Positions 25,271 through 38,209 of a stretch of DNA of 64,000 nucleotides are shown one piece after another. The DNA is taken from NCBI RefSeq assembly GCF_964340395.1, contig NC_135552.1:12242194-12306193 (forward strand), written 5' to 3'. Origin of the DNA: Glandiceps talaboti. Lineage: Eukaryota; Hemichordata; Enteropneusta; Spengelidae. Both the position numbers and the translations under genes were made by a program. How positions within the stretch are numbered: the stretch's first letter is position 1; each line of letters begins with the position of its first letter. Under the pieces are notes generated by a model. That model worked only from the letters and a program-made list of their open reading frames with translations, was not told the DNA's origin and did no database searches.

Positions 25271-25545
25271 CAATCTGATTAAAATCGGATGTTGTGAAAG
25301 CGGCTAGATGTCTTTATTTACCTCTATATCCATCATGTTGCGATGTTTGTTTTGTTCCGGTTGATCATCGCCATCCCACATCTGACTCTGTGTAATTGAC
25401 AATCCTGTTTGAATCTCAAGGATCTTGCACTTTCGATTGGCCAACCATGATGGCGGAACAAAACAAATGTCACAACACGATGGAAATAGAGGTAAATAGA
25501 GACATCTAGCCACTTTCACAACATCAGATTATTTTAATCAGATTG
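25271..25545. mobile_element. 275-bp foldback element
   Basis: The ends CAATCTGATTAAAAT and ATTTTAATCAGATTG are perfectly inverted over 15 bp. The arms continue to pair for about 75 bp (GTTGTGAAAG-GGCTAGATGTCT with AGACATCTAGCCACTTTCACAAC). It lies about 400 bp beyond the RETREG stop codon. It is probably a non-autonomous DNA transposon; no clear target duplication is seen. Confidence 0.7.
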
Positions 25546-25946
25546 ATCTGTATCATAAACCAAGGGAACAGCTTCTAGTTATTAAAACGAACAATCAGTT
25601 ATAATGCTATACCAAACCAAACAGTAAATATTTCACCATTATATGGTCCAACAATTACATTTATTTTAATATACACATAATGTACCTTTTAAATCAATGT
25701 TAATCAGCATGCAGCACAAATCCAATTCTTGTACTATGACATCACTTTAAGCCACAATTTTAACACTTAATTACTACCCGGTATATTTCCCCTGCTTTCC
25801 TTATCTACCACCTCCAGTTGTAACACAAAGACTGACTTAAAGTTATACACATTATTTAGTTTATTTTCAAATCTTCTGACTGTAATTAAACAGTTGTAAT
25901 TTTCTTGATATAAAATATTCATTTCCAATGGACTGACTGAAAGTTG

Positions 25947-28518
25947 TTAGTTCTTCCTCAACCAGCCTAGATAACTGCTTTTGCCAGTATCCTGACTTGG
26001 GAGACCGTCATTCGCTGCATGTTCATCGTAACTATCCAGATCTGTTGGGTCCAGCATTTCAAAACCCGCTTCATCAGCATCAATGTCTGATGGTGTTTGT
26101 GCCTTTGGGAGAGTTGACTTCTCAGAGCTGCTACTTGTTTGTTGGGTGTCCTCTGTACCGCCATCAGCGCCAAACAGTGTCTGTTTTGACTGCCGAATCG
26201 CCGAGTATGTACCTTGCATGACGGTTGAAACAGTCTGTGAAACAAAGTCAGAAGTCTTGGCCCCAAGTGTTGAAGTGGCAGTACTAGGGTCATGTGATTC
26301 CTTGTGAAGATCTGTAACGTCTGGAAATTCTAAACCGTGACTGATGGATTTCTCACCATCTGTATCGTGATCAGAGTCATCAAAATGAGAAGGGACAAAG
26401 TGCATAGACTCATCAGAAACTCTTGTTGGTGGTTTTGCTTTCTTTTGAGGTTGAACAGTGTTAGCTAGGATGGTTGGAATGAAGTCCAAGTGTAAAGCAT
26501 CAGTGCTATCTTGTAGCATAGAATCATCGTGGGCTGGGATCTCACCAATCCCTGCCATAAAATTCCCTTCATTATCAGTGTGAACATCTGTAAAGCAACA
26601 AATAACGTAAATAATAATTTATAAGTTTTTTTTCAAGTTCTTTGCCAAAAGCCACATGGTTTTATGTATTATGACAGTGGTCAGAAAAAGTAAAGAAATG
26701 AATAGAAATGTACTCTTCCTCAAGTTACAGACTTTATTCCAATGTAATGGACTTGTGTTCCATAAGGGACACTGAGTAGCATTGCAAAGAAGAGTTTTTA
26801 ACAGTTGAATGAATCCTATGTCTGGGATGCTTTCATAGAGTTTTTAGTAACAATTCAATGAATTCTGTGGTTGGAATGTTCAGAGTTGTAATGGTGCAAT
26901 GAATTCTATGACTGGAATGTTCAGAGTTGTAACAGTTCAATGAATTCTGTGGTTGGAATGTTCAGAGTTGTAATGGTGCAATGAATTCTATGACTGGAAT
27001 GTTCAGAGTTGTAATGGTGCAATGAATTCTGTGGTTGGAATATTCATAGAGTTGCAACGGTGCAAATGAGAAAAGTTCATATCATAAATGTGGTAAAAGG
27101 GCTGTGATCAATGACAGTCATTTGAAGGAAATCATATATATGATTGACTTTAGGGAACTACCTCCTAGATTTAAATATGAATACAAAACAAATGCACTTT
27201 AGGGGTAAGAAAATAGAGATACTACAGAAATATACCTGACAGCATTTTATTTCATAACTACATCAACTGCAAACATACAGATAAGAGAGAAAGGTCTAAT
27301 GCAAAGGACGGTACATCAGATTTCAATATTCAAATAATTTCAAATACTGAATTCTGATTTGATGTAATTGACAGATGGAGAGTGCCATAGTAGTATAGTG
27401 ACATCACAAATAGTTTGTACCTTCATCAGTAATTCTGCCAAATGATGGCTCTCGAGATAATCTACCGAGGAGGCCTGCAGCTTCTTCTTCTGATATTTCT
27501 GATGCAGAGTCAGGGTCGGTAACAGCTCTAGCTAAAGCTGCAGTAGTTTCAAAATTAGGGGAGGGTATAAACTCTGCAATATCGCTCTCACTTTCTGAAG
27601 ATGATTCTTCTCGAATAACGGTTCCATCATCTGATTTGGAACCCAATTGTTTTCCTGTGTGAGTGAGGTAAAAGAAGACATATTACAATGTATATTAAGG
27701 AAATACTATGTTATGTCAAGGCCTACATCTACATGTAGCGTTTGATTGTTTACATCAGCAACATTTATGAGTGAGTTTATGTCAAACTTTCTTTTATGCA
27801 AGAATGGAAAATAATTGATCAACCACACAACCATATAAACAAAATACCATGGAATGGGTTGAATATACAATTTAATTCAACAATTCATTTTACCAGGAAA
27901 GCATATCTCTGTCTGTTGCATTGGTGACTATTTGGTCTATACTGTTAATCAAAACTGGAGCTGTTTTTAATAAGTGCAATGTGAACTTCAAACCATAGTT
28001 GTGTGAAACTTCAATTGAAAATACTTGGCTTTGAGGTAAGTTGTAAGTTACATGCTTATGTTTGTTTTTGGTTTCTTTGAGTCTGACTCATGTAAAACAA
28101 CGGACTTACGTTGTTTACTGGTCTTCTTTCGTCTTCCTCTTTTAACCATGCTGTATTCCAACTGCATCCAGACTGGTTCCAGTTTATTGTAAATTTTTTG
28201 GTTGATATTATGGTAATCAACTACAGGCCATAACAGCAGACTTAACACTGTTAAGTATAAGATACAATCATGTCAACAGAGTGCATCACATGGCGCCTTT
28301 CATTTTCAATTCAAAATTACATTTTGTTTTGTTCCCAGATTGGACCAATTAACCACATATATCTTTGCAGATTCTTGAACCAGATAAAACTCTGAACCAT
28401 TTTCCCGGCTAAACAGTCCTCCAGCAGTCGGTTAGAGGGATTGTATTGTATTCACTTTATTTCTGTATGTTATTTTTGTAATGTTTCACCATGCTTACTA
28501 TGGCATGTTGTTATGCAA

Positions 28519-28556
<38 letters not shown>

Positions 28557-31500
28557 CTGATTGATTGATTGATTGATTGATTAAAATGACTCATATAATT
28601 TTTGTAGAAAGTTCCTAGCTTAATCTAGAAAACAAAGGCTAGACAGGATACTTTGTTAATAAATCCTATTTGCTTCAATCACTTTGTATAACTTACCTAT
28701 AATATAGGATAACATAACACCTGGTATATAATGACCAATTATTACTAATACAGAACAGATAGAACATGCCCATAGACAGAACTAGAAAGAGAAATAGAGA
28801 AACAGCACACGTTGAATTAATATGTACATACTCAGGTTTACATTACATTGATATCATATAATTTTAGTAAGTATAGACACAAATGAAATGAAAGTCTTGT
28901 AACTAAGTCTAGATCAGTATGAATATTTACTAACAGTACTACTTTCCTTGTCTTTTTTAAGGTATTATGACATCAATATATAACTACATTTTTGACAGAA
29001 TGGAAGATAGTGCTTTTCACATTTTATCTTTGAATATGCCCAGATATGTATGGGGTGTTACTATATCTCAAGAAGCTCTCTAACCCAGAGGCTTGTCTTG
29101 GTGTTACTATCTCAAGAAGCTCTCTAGCCCAGACACTTGTCTTGGTGTTACTATCTCTAGAAGCTCTCTAGCCCAGAGGCTTGTCTTGTGTTACTATCTC
29201 TAGAAGCTCTCTAGCCCAGAGACTTGTCTTGGTGTTATTAAATCAAGAAGCTCTTTACACTAAGTTCTTGTAATCATGGAAGTACCGTTTTGACAAATCA
29301 ATTCATTCACACTTCAATTTGATTATTGATAGATACCTATCACATATATGTGCACCTCCATAGCAAATTCCAACAGTGGGAACCATAAAGAAAGTTATGG
29401 AAACTTTTGAACAGTATTTGCTAAGAAAAATAAAGTCAAGACTACTAAAAATAGTGATTATCAAATTCAAATTATGCACTAATTTTGGTGTTTAACACAG
29501 GGTGTATTTTGGAAGTTTGTGAAAGTACCTGAAATAACAGAATTGTTATCACTTGACTTCATGCTCACCTAGTTTTGAGACATAGCTGATGGGTTTGAAT
29601 TTGAAGATCCATTTACCTTTGTGGGTAAAGATCTGAGATCTTCAGATTCAAACCAAAAGGTTAGTCTCAAGACTAATGCTTACCTTTCCAGGTTGTTCAC
29701 TTCTCATCAACCATACAGACTCCCAGAATGAACAACACCATACCCAAGTCTCTGCAAGATGATGACATAACTCAGGTACACTCAGTAACTTAGGGTGTAC
29801 TGGTGTCCACCTAGGAAGAAAAAAAAGGCAAACTTTCAGTATCAGCAGCCTTCATTTCCCAGCTAGCTCATCTTACAACATGATGATGAAAACATAACTC
29901 AGGTATACTCAGTAACTTAGGGTGTACTGGTGTCCACCTAGGAGACAGCAAACTTTCAGTATGACTATGAGAGTTCAATACCCAGCTAGCTCATCTTACC
30001 ACAGTCACATCACAGCTGAAATTGTATTGGTTAACTTCAGATAGTTGGTGTCATTTCTATAGGATTAGCTCTACATATATCCATCTACTATAAATCTAAA
30101 TTTACCCCAAATTCTTATTTTTTTGGAACCGAGAAATTTACAAATTTGGTTCCGTAATCAGACCATTCATGGACACATTGAAATTAAGGCACAATCCTTG
30201 TTAGCAAAGACAAACTATTTATGGTATAATATAAGATCAGTCACAGTGTATCAATTACTTCCTATAACACTTTAACACAGTCTGTATGAAACAATATACT
30301 TTTACAATTAATTCATATAATGCTATAAACTAGAGTGGCAAACAGTTGAATATCTTTTACTGGGGTGTTATGGGTTGTAAACTGACTTTGGTAATACACT
30401 GTGTATGTAATGTATACTTGTAATAACAATATGTAACAGTTTGCTGTCAAAAGCTCATATATTGTGTATACTGGTTAAATTTCAATACCTAATATACGAC
30501 TATGTCTACCCAGTGGATAGTTTTGGTTTTCTATGCTGCCAATCTTAAGGCCAAGTTTGATGAGGTAATTTGGTGAACAATAGTTGTATGCAACGTGGCA
30601 AACAACTATGACTGAGTGTGTATACAAGACAATTCACTGCCGGATCATTTACTGCCAGGCAACACAAGAAGCATTGAGATGAATTGCAGAAAATTTGACA
30701 TATGAGATTCCTTACGATGCACCTGGTGACATTGCAAGGCCCTGTGTATATACAAAGAAATTTCTTTTTTTACGAGTGTCACTCATAATAATTTGTCTTG
30801 TGTAACACGGCCAAAATCATGATATTCTATCTTTATGATCTAAATCAAAAACTTAAAAGTATTTTCTGAAACAAACTCAAAATTATTTCATCTGGTTATG
30901 GTAATGAGAAGTAAGAATAGAGGTATATCTTATATCAAAATGAAATCTAAACTATGATATTTGTATTTCAAATAGGAATATTTATAAATGTCATTCAAAG
31001 TATGGGGTAGATATCTATTACAAACTGTGCTTAAAATTGAAATGTCATCACATTGTTAGCATTCTGGTTAAATAAACTGGCAGCTTTAGTACAGGAACAA
31101 TTTGACACACTGTAAACTCATCAAAACTCACTATAAAATCATCAAAATATCTAATCAAGAAAATTGTTTTTATACTTATAACATTAGCCTATTTCATTGC
31201 AGTACTCTTTATCTTTATTACACTTATATACCCAAATAGAACTGTCAATTTTCTATACGGTTGTAATAAAAGTTATATCTTATCTTATCTTATCATATCA
31301 TATCATATCTTATATCATCTATAATCTAAAATGTTAAATAATTAACTATTGTATTTATTTTGATCTCTGCATTGAAATGGTTATAAAATCTCTATGTGAT
31401 ACTAAAAGGTTATAATGCATACATATTTTTTCTTTGCCCCTGAGGCCTTAACTGCAATTTTTGGATGCATTTTGCCCAGTTTCAAACATTGATTCTGATT

Positions 31501-32633
31501 CATAGCTTGGATAAGGAACAAGGTCAAGATAAACCTGTAGAGGTTCAAGGTACAAGTATTATAGACACATTTCATTGTTTGTTGGCAATATCTGGTACTT
31601 ACATTAAACCAGTCTAGTACATGGTAAGATATAACGTCACATGTCATTCAGTCACTCAGTAAATATGCTAATTGACAATCTGATTGGTCATGCAGTTATA
31701 GTTGTTCAATTTCCACCTTTGTTTTCAGTGTCTTGTTTATAATGTTTTCATCTTGATCTCAGATTCAGATTCTAAATCTAACAAATCAGACATACAATTC
31801 CCATGCCCATTCTGAATCTTCCTTTAATACTGACTGAGAGGAATCATCTGCTGTTGTCAGTATATTGTTGGTAAAAAATGAATTGTTTTAACTTACACAC
31901 ATTTTAGATCCACTTTTTTCAACATAAGCATTTTTGAAAGCTGATGATTGAACACATACATGTATACTGCAGCTGATTTTAAAGGAACATTCTTAAACTT
32001 TTAAACTAACAATAGGTTATGAAAGCAGATATCTGAGATCTAGAACAGACTGCATGGTGATAAACATACAGGCTAGCTACTTATAGATGCTATAGATCCT
32101 ACAATAAGTACAGGTCATGAGAACTGATACTCCAGAGCTCTAACAGACTGGACGTTCTACACGCTGATGTGGCATACAGGTCATGAGAACTGATATCCCC
32201 AAAACTCTAAGGGACGATTGCACAATGTAACACAAGCTCAATAAGCGAACTTAGTTCCTTTAGGGGTAGGGGTTCTGGCGTCAATGCGATTACTGAACTT
32301 CATCACGTTTTTACATTACATTGAATGTAGTGGTGTGACTGCTACAGTTTACATCATTGTTTACATCATATATAATCGTTTGATGTCACACTTCGACTTG
32401 TGAATGTTCGTTTAGGGGAAGGGGGAGGGGTTTTTGACCTAAACTCTAACAAACTGTTCTCGACCTACAAGCTACTGTGGCTTAGTGACATACAGGTCAA
32501 GAGAACTGATATCTCAAAACTCTAACTGATTGACCTTCATCACGACATGACTCATGACATGGACAGACACTTCCACTCGCTGACTGACTCATGTACTCAC
32601 TGACTGATTTTAATCCTATACGCACGCATGCAC

Positions 32634-32695
<62 letters not shown>

Positions 32696-35600
32696 ATTTA
32701 GATATGATTCCCTATATTTCTTCAGCCAAGGAAATTATGAGTGGCATAAGGGGCCTTGTTACTATGAATCAAAGACATTTAGTAACAACACTTTTACATC
32801 TCACACAAGCCAAGTTGATCGTGTTTCACAAAAAATATAGAATTTATGTCTATGTTGCATTGTAAGGACTTAATGCATGTCTGCATCATTGGTTCTGCAG
32901 TGCTCAAAATTTGTTTCAAAATGTGCAAACTTTAATAATATTTTTCATAAATATATGCTTGTGGAGGTACAATTATATTATTTCCCCAATATTTTCCTTC
33001 ATTAGCCGGAAAATTCTTGTGATGAAAAGGGTCGTTCACTACTCATCTTTCCACTCGTAATGACAAGCCCCTTAGGCCATTCATATAAATTATTTCCTTT
33101 GTCTGAATGTAGAAAAATATTGAAGAATACATGTAATACAAATGGTGTTATTCTTTCAATAAGCTCATCACATTCAATACTTCAACAACAGTTTTAGTCT
33201 TTTAAATTATAAATTAGTCTCATACAGTATATTTAACCTATGACTTATTCAATCTAGCACACAAACATGGCATACTTTGTTTAATTTTCATCATCAATTT
33301 TTAAAATGTTATTAGTCGACCCTCATTTTTCATTCTCTCGTTTATCTTTTATCAACAAATAAGTCTTTGACTTGAGTTTCCTGTAACAGTTACATCATCA
33401 ATAGTTTACCAGAACACATATATGTACATATATTTATTAATCAATATTTCTACTCACAGAGTCAAACAATTTCTTGGAAAACGAATCCCAAATCCCACAG
33501 ACGCCGTATGTGCACATATGTCTGTCAGGCAGACACTGACCTTTCAGTTGACTTTTCAGTATTGAACCAAATCTGTTACACAATTCACATATTACTTAGA
33601 AATGTTTATTTTTTTGATAAAAATGCAATAAAATACATATGGCTTGTATAATAATTCATCATCTAATATATCTATATGTCAATATCTTAAATAGTGCAAT
33701 AGTTGCAAGTGAAACAAATTTCTTTCACCAAAAAAAAATCTTTTTGTGTTAAAAATTTACTTGTAATTTAGCATACATCCAGAACATAATTGAATTCCTT
33801 TGGTATCTGTGTATATTATTGTAAACTAAATCCAATCACATTTGATTTTTGGGTCCGCACCCAAAAATCAGCAACCCAATGTGATCATGATTTCAACCTG
33901 TTACTGTACTAATTATAGATAAAATCAACCTCAAATTAACATGTACAATGTCTAATTATTGGCATTTGAACATTGTTACAATTTTCAGTGAATATATTGT
34001 AGGTTAATCTCTGATCCCAAAAAAAATAATAATAATCTAGTTACAGCTAGCACCATTTTTATTCCTACTTATGAGACATACAGGATACATTGTTTGTTGT
34101 AGGGATTAAATTCCATGTCAGTGTACCACATACCATTCTCTTCAACAAATGAATCATAGTCCTGACATTTATTTTAAGCCGAATACATAACAGTGACTGC
34201 AGGGTTAGTGACTTAATACTGCTGTGACTTAAAAACATCTAAGGATATCTTCACAGCCATACCACATAGCCAGCAAATTCTCACGTCTCAATGTACACAC
34301 AAATATCATGCCACTGTATCTTATTTCTGTTGCATGTCTATACCTATCTGGTTTAAATCTTATACTACTTTATACATGTATAAATTTCGTTTATAATTGT
34401 TTCTCAAATAAAATATACAGGATGATGATCAGAAGACAGGATATTGTTGAACACATGATGACTTATTGTGACCCTCATCAATGTAAACAGTCAACATCTG
34501 ACTAACAACACAGGTGGTGTTTATGCTAATCTTGTCATCCCATCCCATAGAGATATGTCAATGCGTTTATGCTTCACAGAACAACAACTGTGTAAGCAGA
34601 ATAGTTGCTATAATATCAGAGTCATCTAAAACAAAAATTCTAAAAATACAGCAAACAATTCATACATAACTGTCACATTAATCAACTGCAATATTTTCTA
34701 TACCATATGGCAGTTGAAATTTATATCAATTTTCATTTTTCGCTTTTTGTTTGCTTGTATTTGTCTTCAGTTGATACTGTACTTGTTGTGATGGGTAACT
34801 CATAGCTTTATTCTTGTTTTTTCCCCTTTTTAATGGTTTAAATATGAAGTATATTAAGTTTTGTCCTTGAGATTCAGTGCATACCACATGCCAAAGGATA
34901 ATGTTGATATGTTTATTTCACCGTTGACAAGGAGCTGTAGCTATGTGTCACTGCCTTCATGGTTTATACTGCAAGTGTTACAATTTACTACTTTAATAGG
35001 CTGAAACCTAAGTACCGGTACTCATGTACTGAATACACTGAACTTGAACTTGCATTTACAATGTAATATATACATTTGGTGGCATATGGTCACACAATGC
35101 TGAGGTACGTTACAACTGTGATCTGCAAAAATTGCCACATGTATAGAAGGCGATGTAACAGAATCTATGACACGGCTGTGTTCAACTGTATTTTATCGGA
35201 TCGACTCATCTTTGGATTCAAATCTTGTGATCATAATCAATACTGTTAGAGTCACTATAGACTCAAGAAATCTACATTATCCACATACATAACATTGAAG
35301 TATTTCCATGTACATACACAACATGTTGATTCTAAATGCACAAAGCTGTAATTTCAACCATCTTCAAAATAATTGGCATCAAATTTGACTCAAATATACT
35401 GACCAAAATATGTAATTATACATTATAATAGTGTGTGGTGACTGAGTCATAATAACTGCTCTGTGATTGTCCAAGTGACTGATACCTTATGTAAGCTAGC
35501 AGCCATACATCTACAATTCTCTTCCTAATATAGTTAAATTCACAACATGAACAACCTCAACAAAAATAATCCTTTTTAGTCATCATCAAAATTATATACA

Positions 35601-38209
35601 ATATGAAAAATTCACTGCCTACAAATAAGATATTTTGAAATTACCCAAAAACATGTTCATCCCAAACAAAGGTATAAGATTTATCCATTTTATTTATTTT
35701 TAATCAGGCATAATTCTCTGTTAGTGAAGCCAGAAATTCACATTAATTATTTATGTTTCTACAAAGTTTACATAACCATACAATATTAATTATTTGTTTC
35801 CCTAAGTGGGATGGACTACTACTAGGTCAACTATTAAAACTATGTACCCCATAATGTTGTTACAGTGAAAGTATACATGAGGATATATGCATACATCATT
35901 GAAATCACTACCCTCTGTATTAACCTGGAGGATGAGAAATATTGCTTGGCCGTACATAAGTGCTTTACATAATACGTGAAATTACATGATGTAGTTATAT
36001 ACTGTGATCTAATATTACTGTGATTAACAGTTACACGAACTGGCTCATCATGATCATCTCCAAGTCTCAGCTGAGTCTCTGTCAGTGAGTCACTAAGTTA
36101 ATTATACTAATATATTACTCACCAAACGAGTACTTTGAAATTTGGTTGCATCTCAAACCAAATTTTAGTTTTATATGAAATTTCAGCTAAAAATATCAAT
36201 AAACCATCAGACAGACAGACTGAAACATAATTACCTGATACAAACAAAAGCTATTGTTTTCAGTGGCTAACTAAATGCCAACATATGTCCAGTCTCTATT
36301 ATATCAGTGATACTACCTAGATTAAAAATCTCTCCATTCTTTCTAAGTGATTAATGGATAATGGATTAGACTAGTATTTCCATCACATGACTTATCACAT
36401 GACTTACAGCTTAACTTCCTTTCGTGTACCCAGTGAATCTCAAATCAAAACAATGAATATAAGTCATTGTGTCAGTATGTAAATAACACAACAGGATATC
36501 AATCACTTACATAACCACTAGAATCTTACCATAGCACTCATCCCATACTCCATGCTGTTGTTCTACTCATGCAAGATTACTGAGAATTAAATGTAAAATT
36601 GTGTGCTTCCGATTACGCTCAATTTTAGAATAGGTGGTATAGGTAAATTGTTCATTTTATTTTATTATATTTTTTTTTCTGTGTGAGTGTCTAATTCAGG
36701 TTTTCCATTGTTTTCCAAATGGTCTCTGTGTTGTTTATTTTTTATTTTGCATTTGATGTCAGTTTCTGCAGCCACTATTTCTGGTGAGACTTCACAATTT
36801 TTGCAATGTTATTATTCTTTTCTCGAATATGTAAAACAACGTTTAGGGTCGGCAGTGAAAAGTTAGGAGAGGTCGGGTTACTGGAACCAAACAATTATTT
36901 TTTTAGGCCTAACTCCTAACTTTTTGATGACAGGAAATGTGAATCTAATCATCATATGAAACTAGCACACAATGGGGGGGGGGGGGGGGGGGTCCTATAT
37001 CACTTCAATCATAATATTCTTTGTGTGTTTACAAAACTTGTATGATTGCTTTCATAAAATAATCAACCTATGGGTTACTTTTTTTAACTACTGTTTTGAT
37101 TTTTAAGTATATATTGCTCATCAGTAGTACTACAATGTAAACTTAAATACAGTAACTTGTAATATTATTAATAATATACATTTTAAGTATACATATGTTT
37201 ATAACTGTCCTATCACCTCCCTATTAATAGAGGGCCTATCAACACACTTGCACTGACTAAAATTTGCAAGTATAATTACAAATACTTGATTATAACTGTT
37301 GAGTGTCGTTATTATTTGACTGTGCTTTCTATGTGGATAATATTTCAATGTCATATCTCTGAACATTTCACGGGTTCTTAGCATTGTTAAGTCAATGAAA
37401 GCATCTATTTTTGGCAAATTACTAAATACGACTGGTTTGATGTACACATCAGCATTGCTGAAAAACTTGGCAACTACCCAACACATGCAAACGAAACAAA
37501 TGCAAATGTCACATGCCCTCGTTTTTGTATGACAACAAATGAAGAACAACTCACCCTTCTTCGTTATCATCGGGACTACGAACTACAGAAAGAACGACAT
37601 AAAACATGACATCAGTGACGTAAATCAACTGTTATGCTGAAAATATGAACTTTGACAAATTGTAGGAACAAACAACGAACTTCAAAATCAGGTCACATCT
37701 GACATACTTAAAATACATTACATGTTTTGTTATGTATATACGTACCTCGTATCTCGGGCCAGATTCGACTCTTGAATGTTTCGACGAACACCAAAACAAT
37801 ACCGGTTACAGCCAGTAAAAACATCACACGGTAGTTTGTTGTAGTAATAAACCTGTTAGATAAATACATAAGTAATCATGTAAGTATCAATGCGTCTTAT
37901 TTAGGCTACATGATCGGCAGGAAATATAAAAGACGTTTATTCTAAATATACTCTGCAACCGTAATGACTATGCTCGGCTTACCAAAAGGCACCGTTGACA
38001 CATAGCCAGAGCACGACACTCTGACTGGGTTTCTCCCACACAAGAACACCTTGCATGTACATGATCACTGGTTCAAGTGGACAGAGGACGTTCTTCAACA
38101 TGTCTTCTTTTGCTTTGATTTGATGCATGGTTTCTGGGTCAGTTGAATCGGCCGTTTGAGGCCTGAAGTCCGCTATGGTAGGGACATCACAATCCCTGTT
38201 CTCTGCCAT
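25947..38209 (-). CDS. RETREG: RETREG/FAM134 ER-phagy receptor (reticulon-homology), at least 8 exons
   Basis: Endoplasmic reticulum membrane protein family that curves ER tubules and recruits ATG8/LC3 for ER-phagy. Coding exons in transcript order: 38209-37983, 37852-37746, (one small exon unresolved), 29810-29684, 28781-28697, 28247-28110, 27654-27421, 26587-25947. Exon 1 has LVWEKPSQSVVLWL, the start of the reticulon-homology hairpin, continued by hydrophobic exon 2. Exon 3 has HPKLLSVPELCHHLAETW. Exons 4-5 hold the second hairpin (GHYIPGVMLSYI, LLLWPVVDYH) followed by the MQLEYSM helix. Exon 7 has the LIR core FEML flanked by acidic residues. Best resemblance is to vertebrate RETREG2, but it is probably the single invertebrate family member. 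Exon 2 ends in phase 1 while exon 3 needs phase 2, so a short exon lies within 29811-37745. The gene is head to head with TUBG1. Confidence 0.88.
26840..27066. repeat. 41-bp minisatellite in RETREG intron 7
   Basis: The unit AGAGTTGTAATGGTGCAATG plus AATTCTATGACTGGAATGTTC is repeated about five to six times. Two variants alternate (TATGACT and TGTGGTT). Degenerate copies extend back to about 26790. Confidence 0.85.
28440..28582 (+). repeat. (TTGA)n microsatellite with retroelement-like flank
   Basis: About 17 copies of TTGA, with one TTGACTGA interruption, follow an AT-rich stretch ending CATGTTGTTATGCAATA. A unique 3' UTR-like flank plus a simple-repeat tail resembles the 3' end of a non-LTR element. 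The retroelement part is inference. Confidence 0.55.
29045..29262. repeat. 44-bp minisatellite in RETREG intron 4
   Basis: The unit TGGTGTTACTATCTCAAGAA plus GCTCTCTAGCCCAGACACTTGTCT occurs about five times with minor changes. Confidence 0.85.
29884..29999 (-). pseudogene. Partial tandem copy of RETREG exon 3 with its acceptor
   Basis: The minus strand repeats CCTAG|GTGGACACCAGTACA and the codons for HPKLLS-PELC, then diverges. The 29760-29883 and 29884-29999 blocks are about 85-90 percent alike by eye. The copy lacks the rest of the exon and its donor. Confidence 0.75.
30261..30390. mobile_element. Relative of the foldback element at 46041-46280
   Basis: It shares ATATACTTTTACA-TT-AT, ATGCTATAAA-GAGAGT-like and TACTG-GTGTTA-GGTTGTAA blocks in the same order with TUBG1 intron 10. 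The left arm is less complete. Confidence 0.55.
31180..31310 (+). repeat. TTATC microsatellite with possible retroelement tail
   Basis: Pentamer-like repeats TCTTA/TCATA follow TTGTAATAAAAGTTATATCT. This is a common form for the 3' end of an old non-LTR insertion. Confidence 0.45.
32211..32448. mobile_element. Element nested inside a local tandem repeat (GGGACGAT family)
   Basis: It starts GGGACGATTGCACAATGTAA and interrupts repeats of CAGGTCA-GAGAACTGATA-C that lie at 32110-32210 and 32490-32530. AACTCTAA occurs on both sides (32201-32210 and about 32443-32450), a possible target duplication. The start sequence recurs at 42961 in a TUBG1 intron. Confidence 0.5.
32621..32696 (+). repeat. (CA)n microsatellite
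   Basis: About 27 near-perfect CA units after CACGCATGCACACACG. Confidence 0.95.
32955..33130. mobile_element. Palindromic MITE-like element, family 2, copy 2
   Basis: It has CCAATATTTTCCTTCATTAG at the left and the inverted GAATGTAGAAAAATATTG at the right. Internal GACAAGCCCCTTAGG-CA matches copy 1 at 11325. It is more diverged than copies 1 and 3. Confidence 0.65.
33458..33521 (-). other. Candidate missing RETREG exon (weak)
   Basis: A 64-nt minus-strand segment lies between an AG (after 33522) and a strong GTGAGT donor. It is open in the required frame, and its length (1 modulo 3) exactly repairs the exon 2 to exon 3 phase. The encoded peptide shows no clear similarity to the family and the acceptor has a poor pyrimidine tract. 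Confidence 0.25.
36974..36992 (+). repeat. Poly-G run of 19
   Basis: An uninterrupted G homopolymer in a RETREG intron. Confidence 0.9.

Larger units (their letters stand above)
18955..25946. other. Seven kb intergenic region, RPL37A to RETREG 3' end
   Basis: I find no conserved coding sequence on either strand. Open frames here are short and lack splice-consistent neighbours. Contents I can name: RPL37A 3' UTR and poly(A) signal, two small inverted-repeat elements (20463-20542, 20713-20800), a duplicated word block near 20900-20995 (TTAGACAGCACAG), a GT-rich microsatellite (22201-22340), a foldback element (25271-25545) and a possible RETREG poly(A) signal (TTTATT at 25860, minus-strand AATAAA). 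Confidence 0.6.
29811..37745. other. Large RETREG intronic region (about 8 kb)
   Basis: It lies between exon 2 and exon 3 as I number them and must contain at least one small coding exon. Otherwise it holds repeats: an exon 3 duplicate, a foldback relative (30261-30390), a TTATC microsatellite, a nested element (32211-32448), a CA repeat, a family 2 palindrome, a 12-bp perfect hairpin near 33846-33872, and a poly-G run at 36974-36992. I see no other gene. Confidence 0.6.

Noticed and set aside
31402-31647. Minus-strand open frame with a GTAAGT donor as a RETREG exon
   Set aside because: It ends in the wrong phase for exon 3 and shows no family similarity.
36540-36566. Possible 25-nt RETREG microexon with a GTAAGA donor
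   Set aside because: In the required phase it contains TGA.
37199-37570. 123-codon minus-strand open frame in RETREG intron
   Set aside because: No recognisable motif; codons and composition look like intron sequence, and it has no splice partners.
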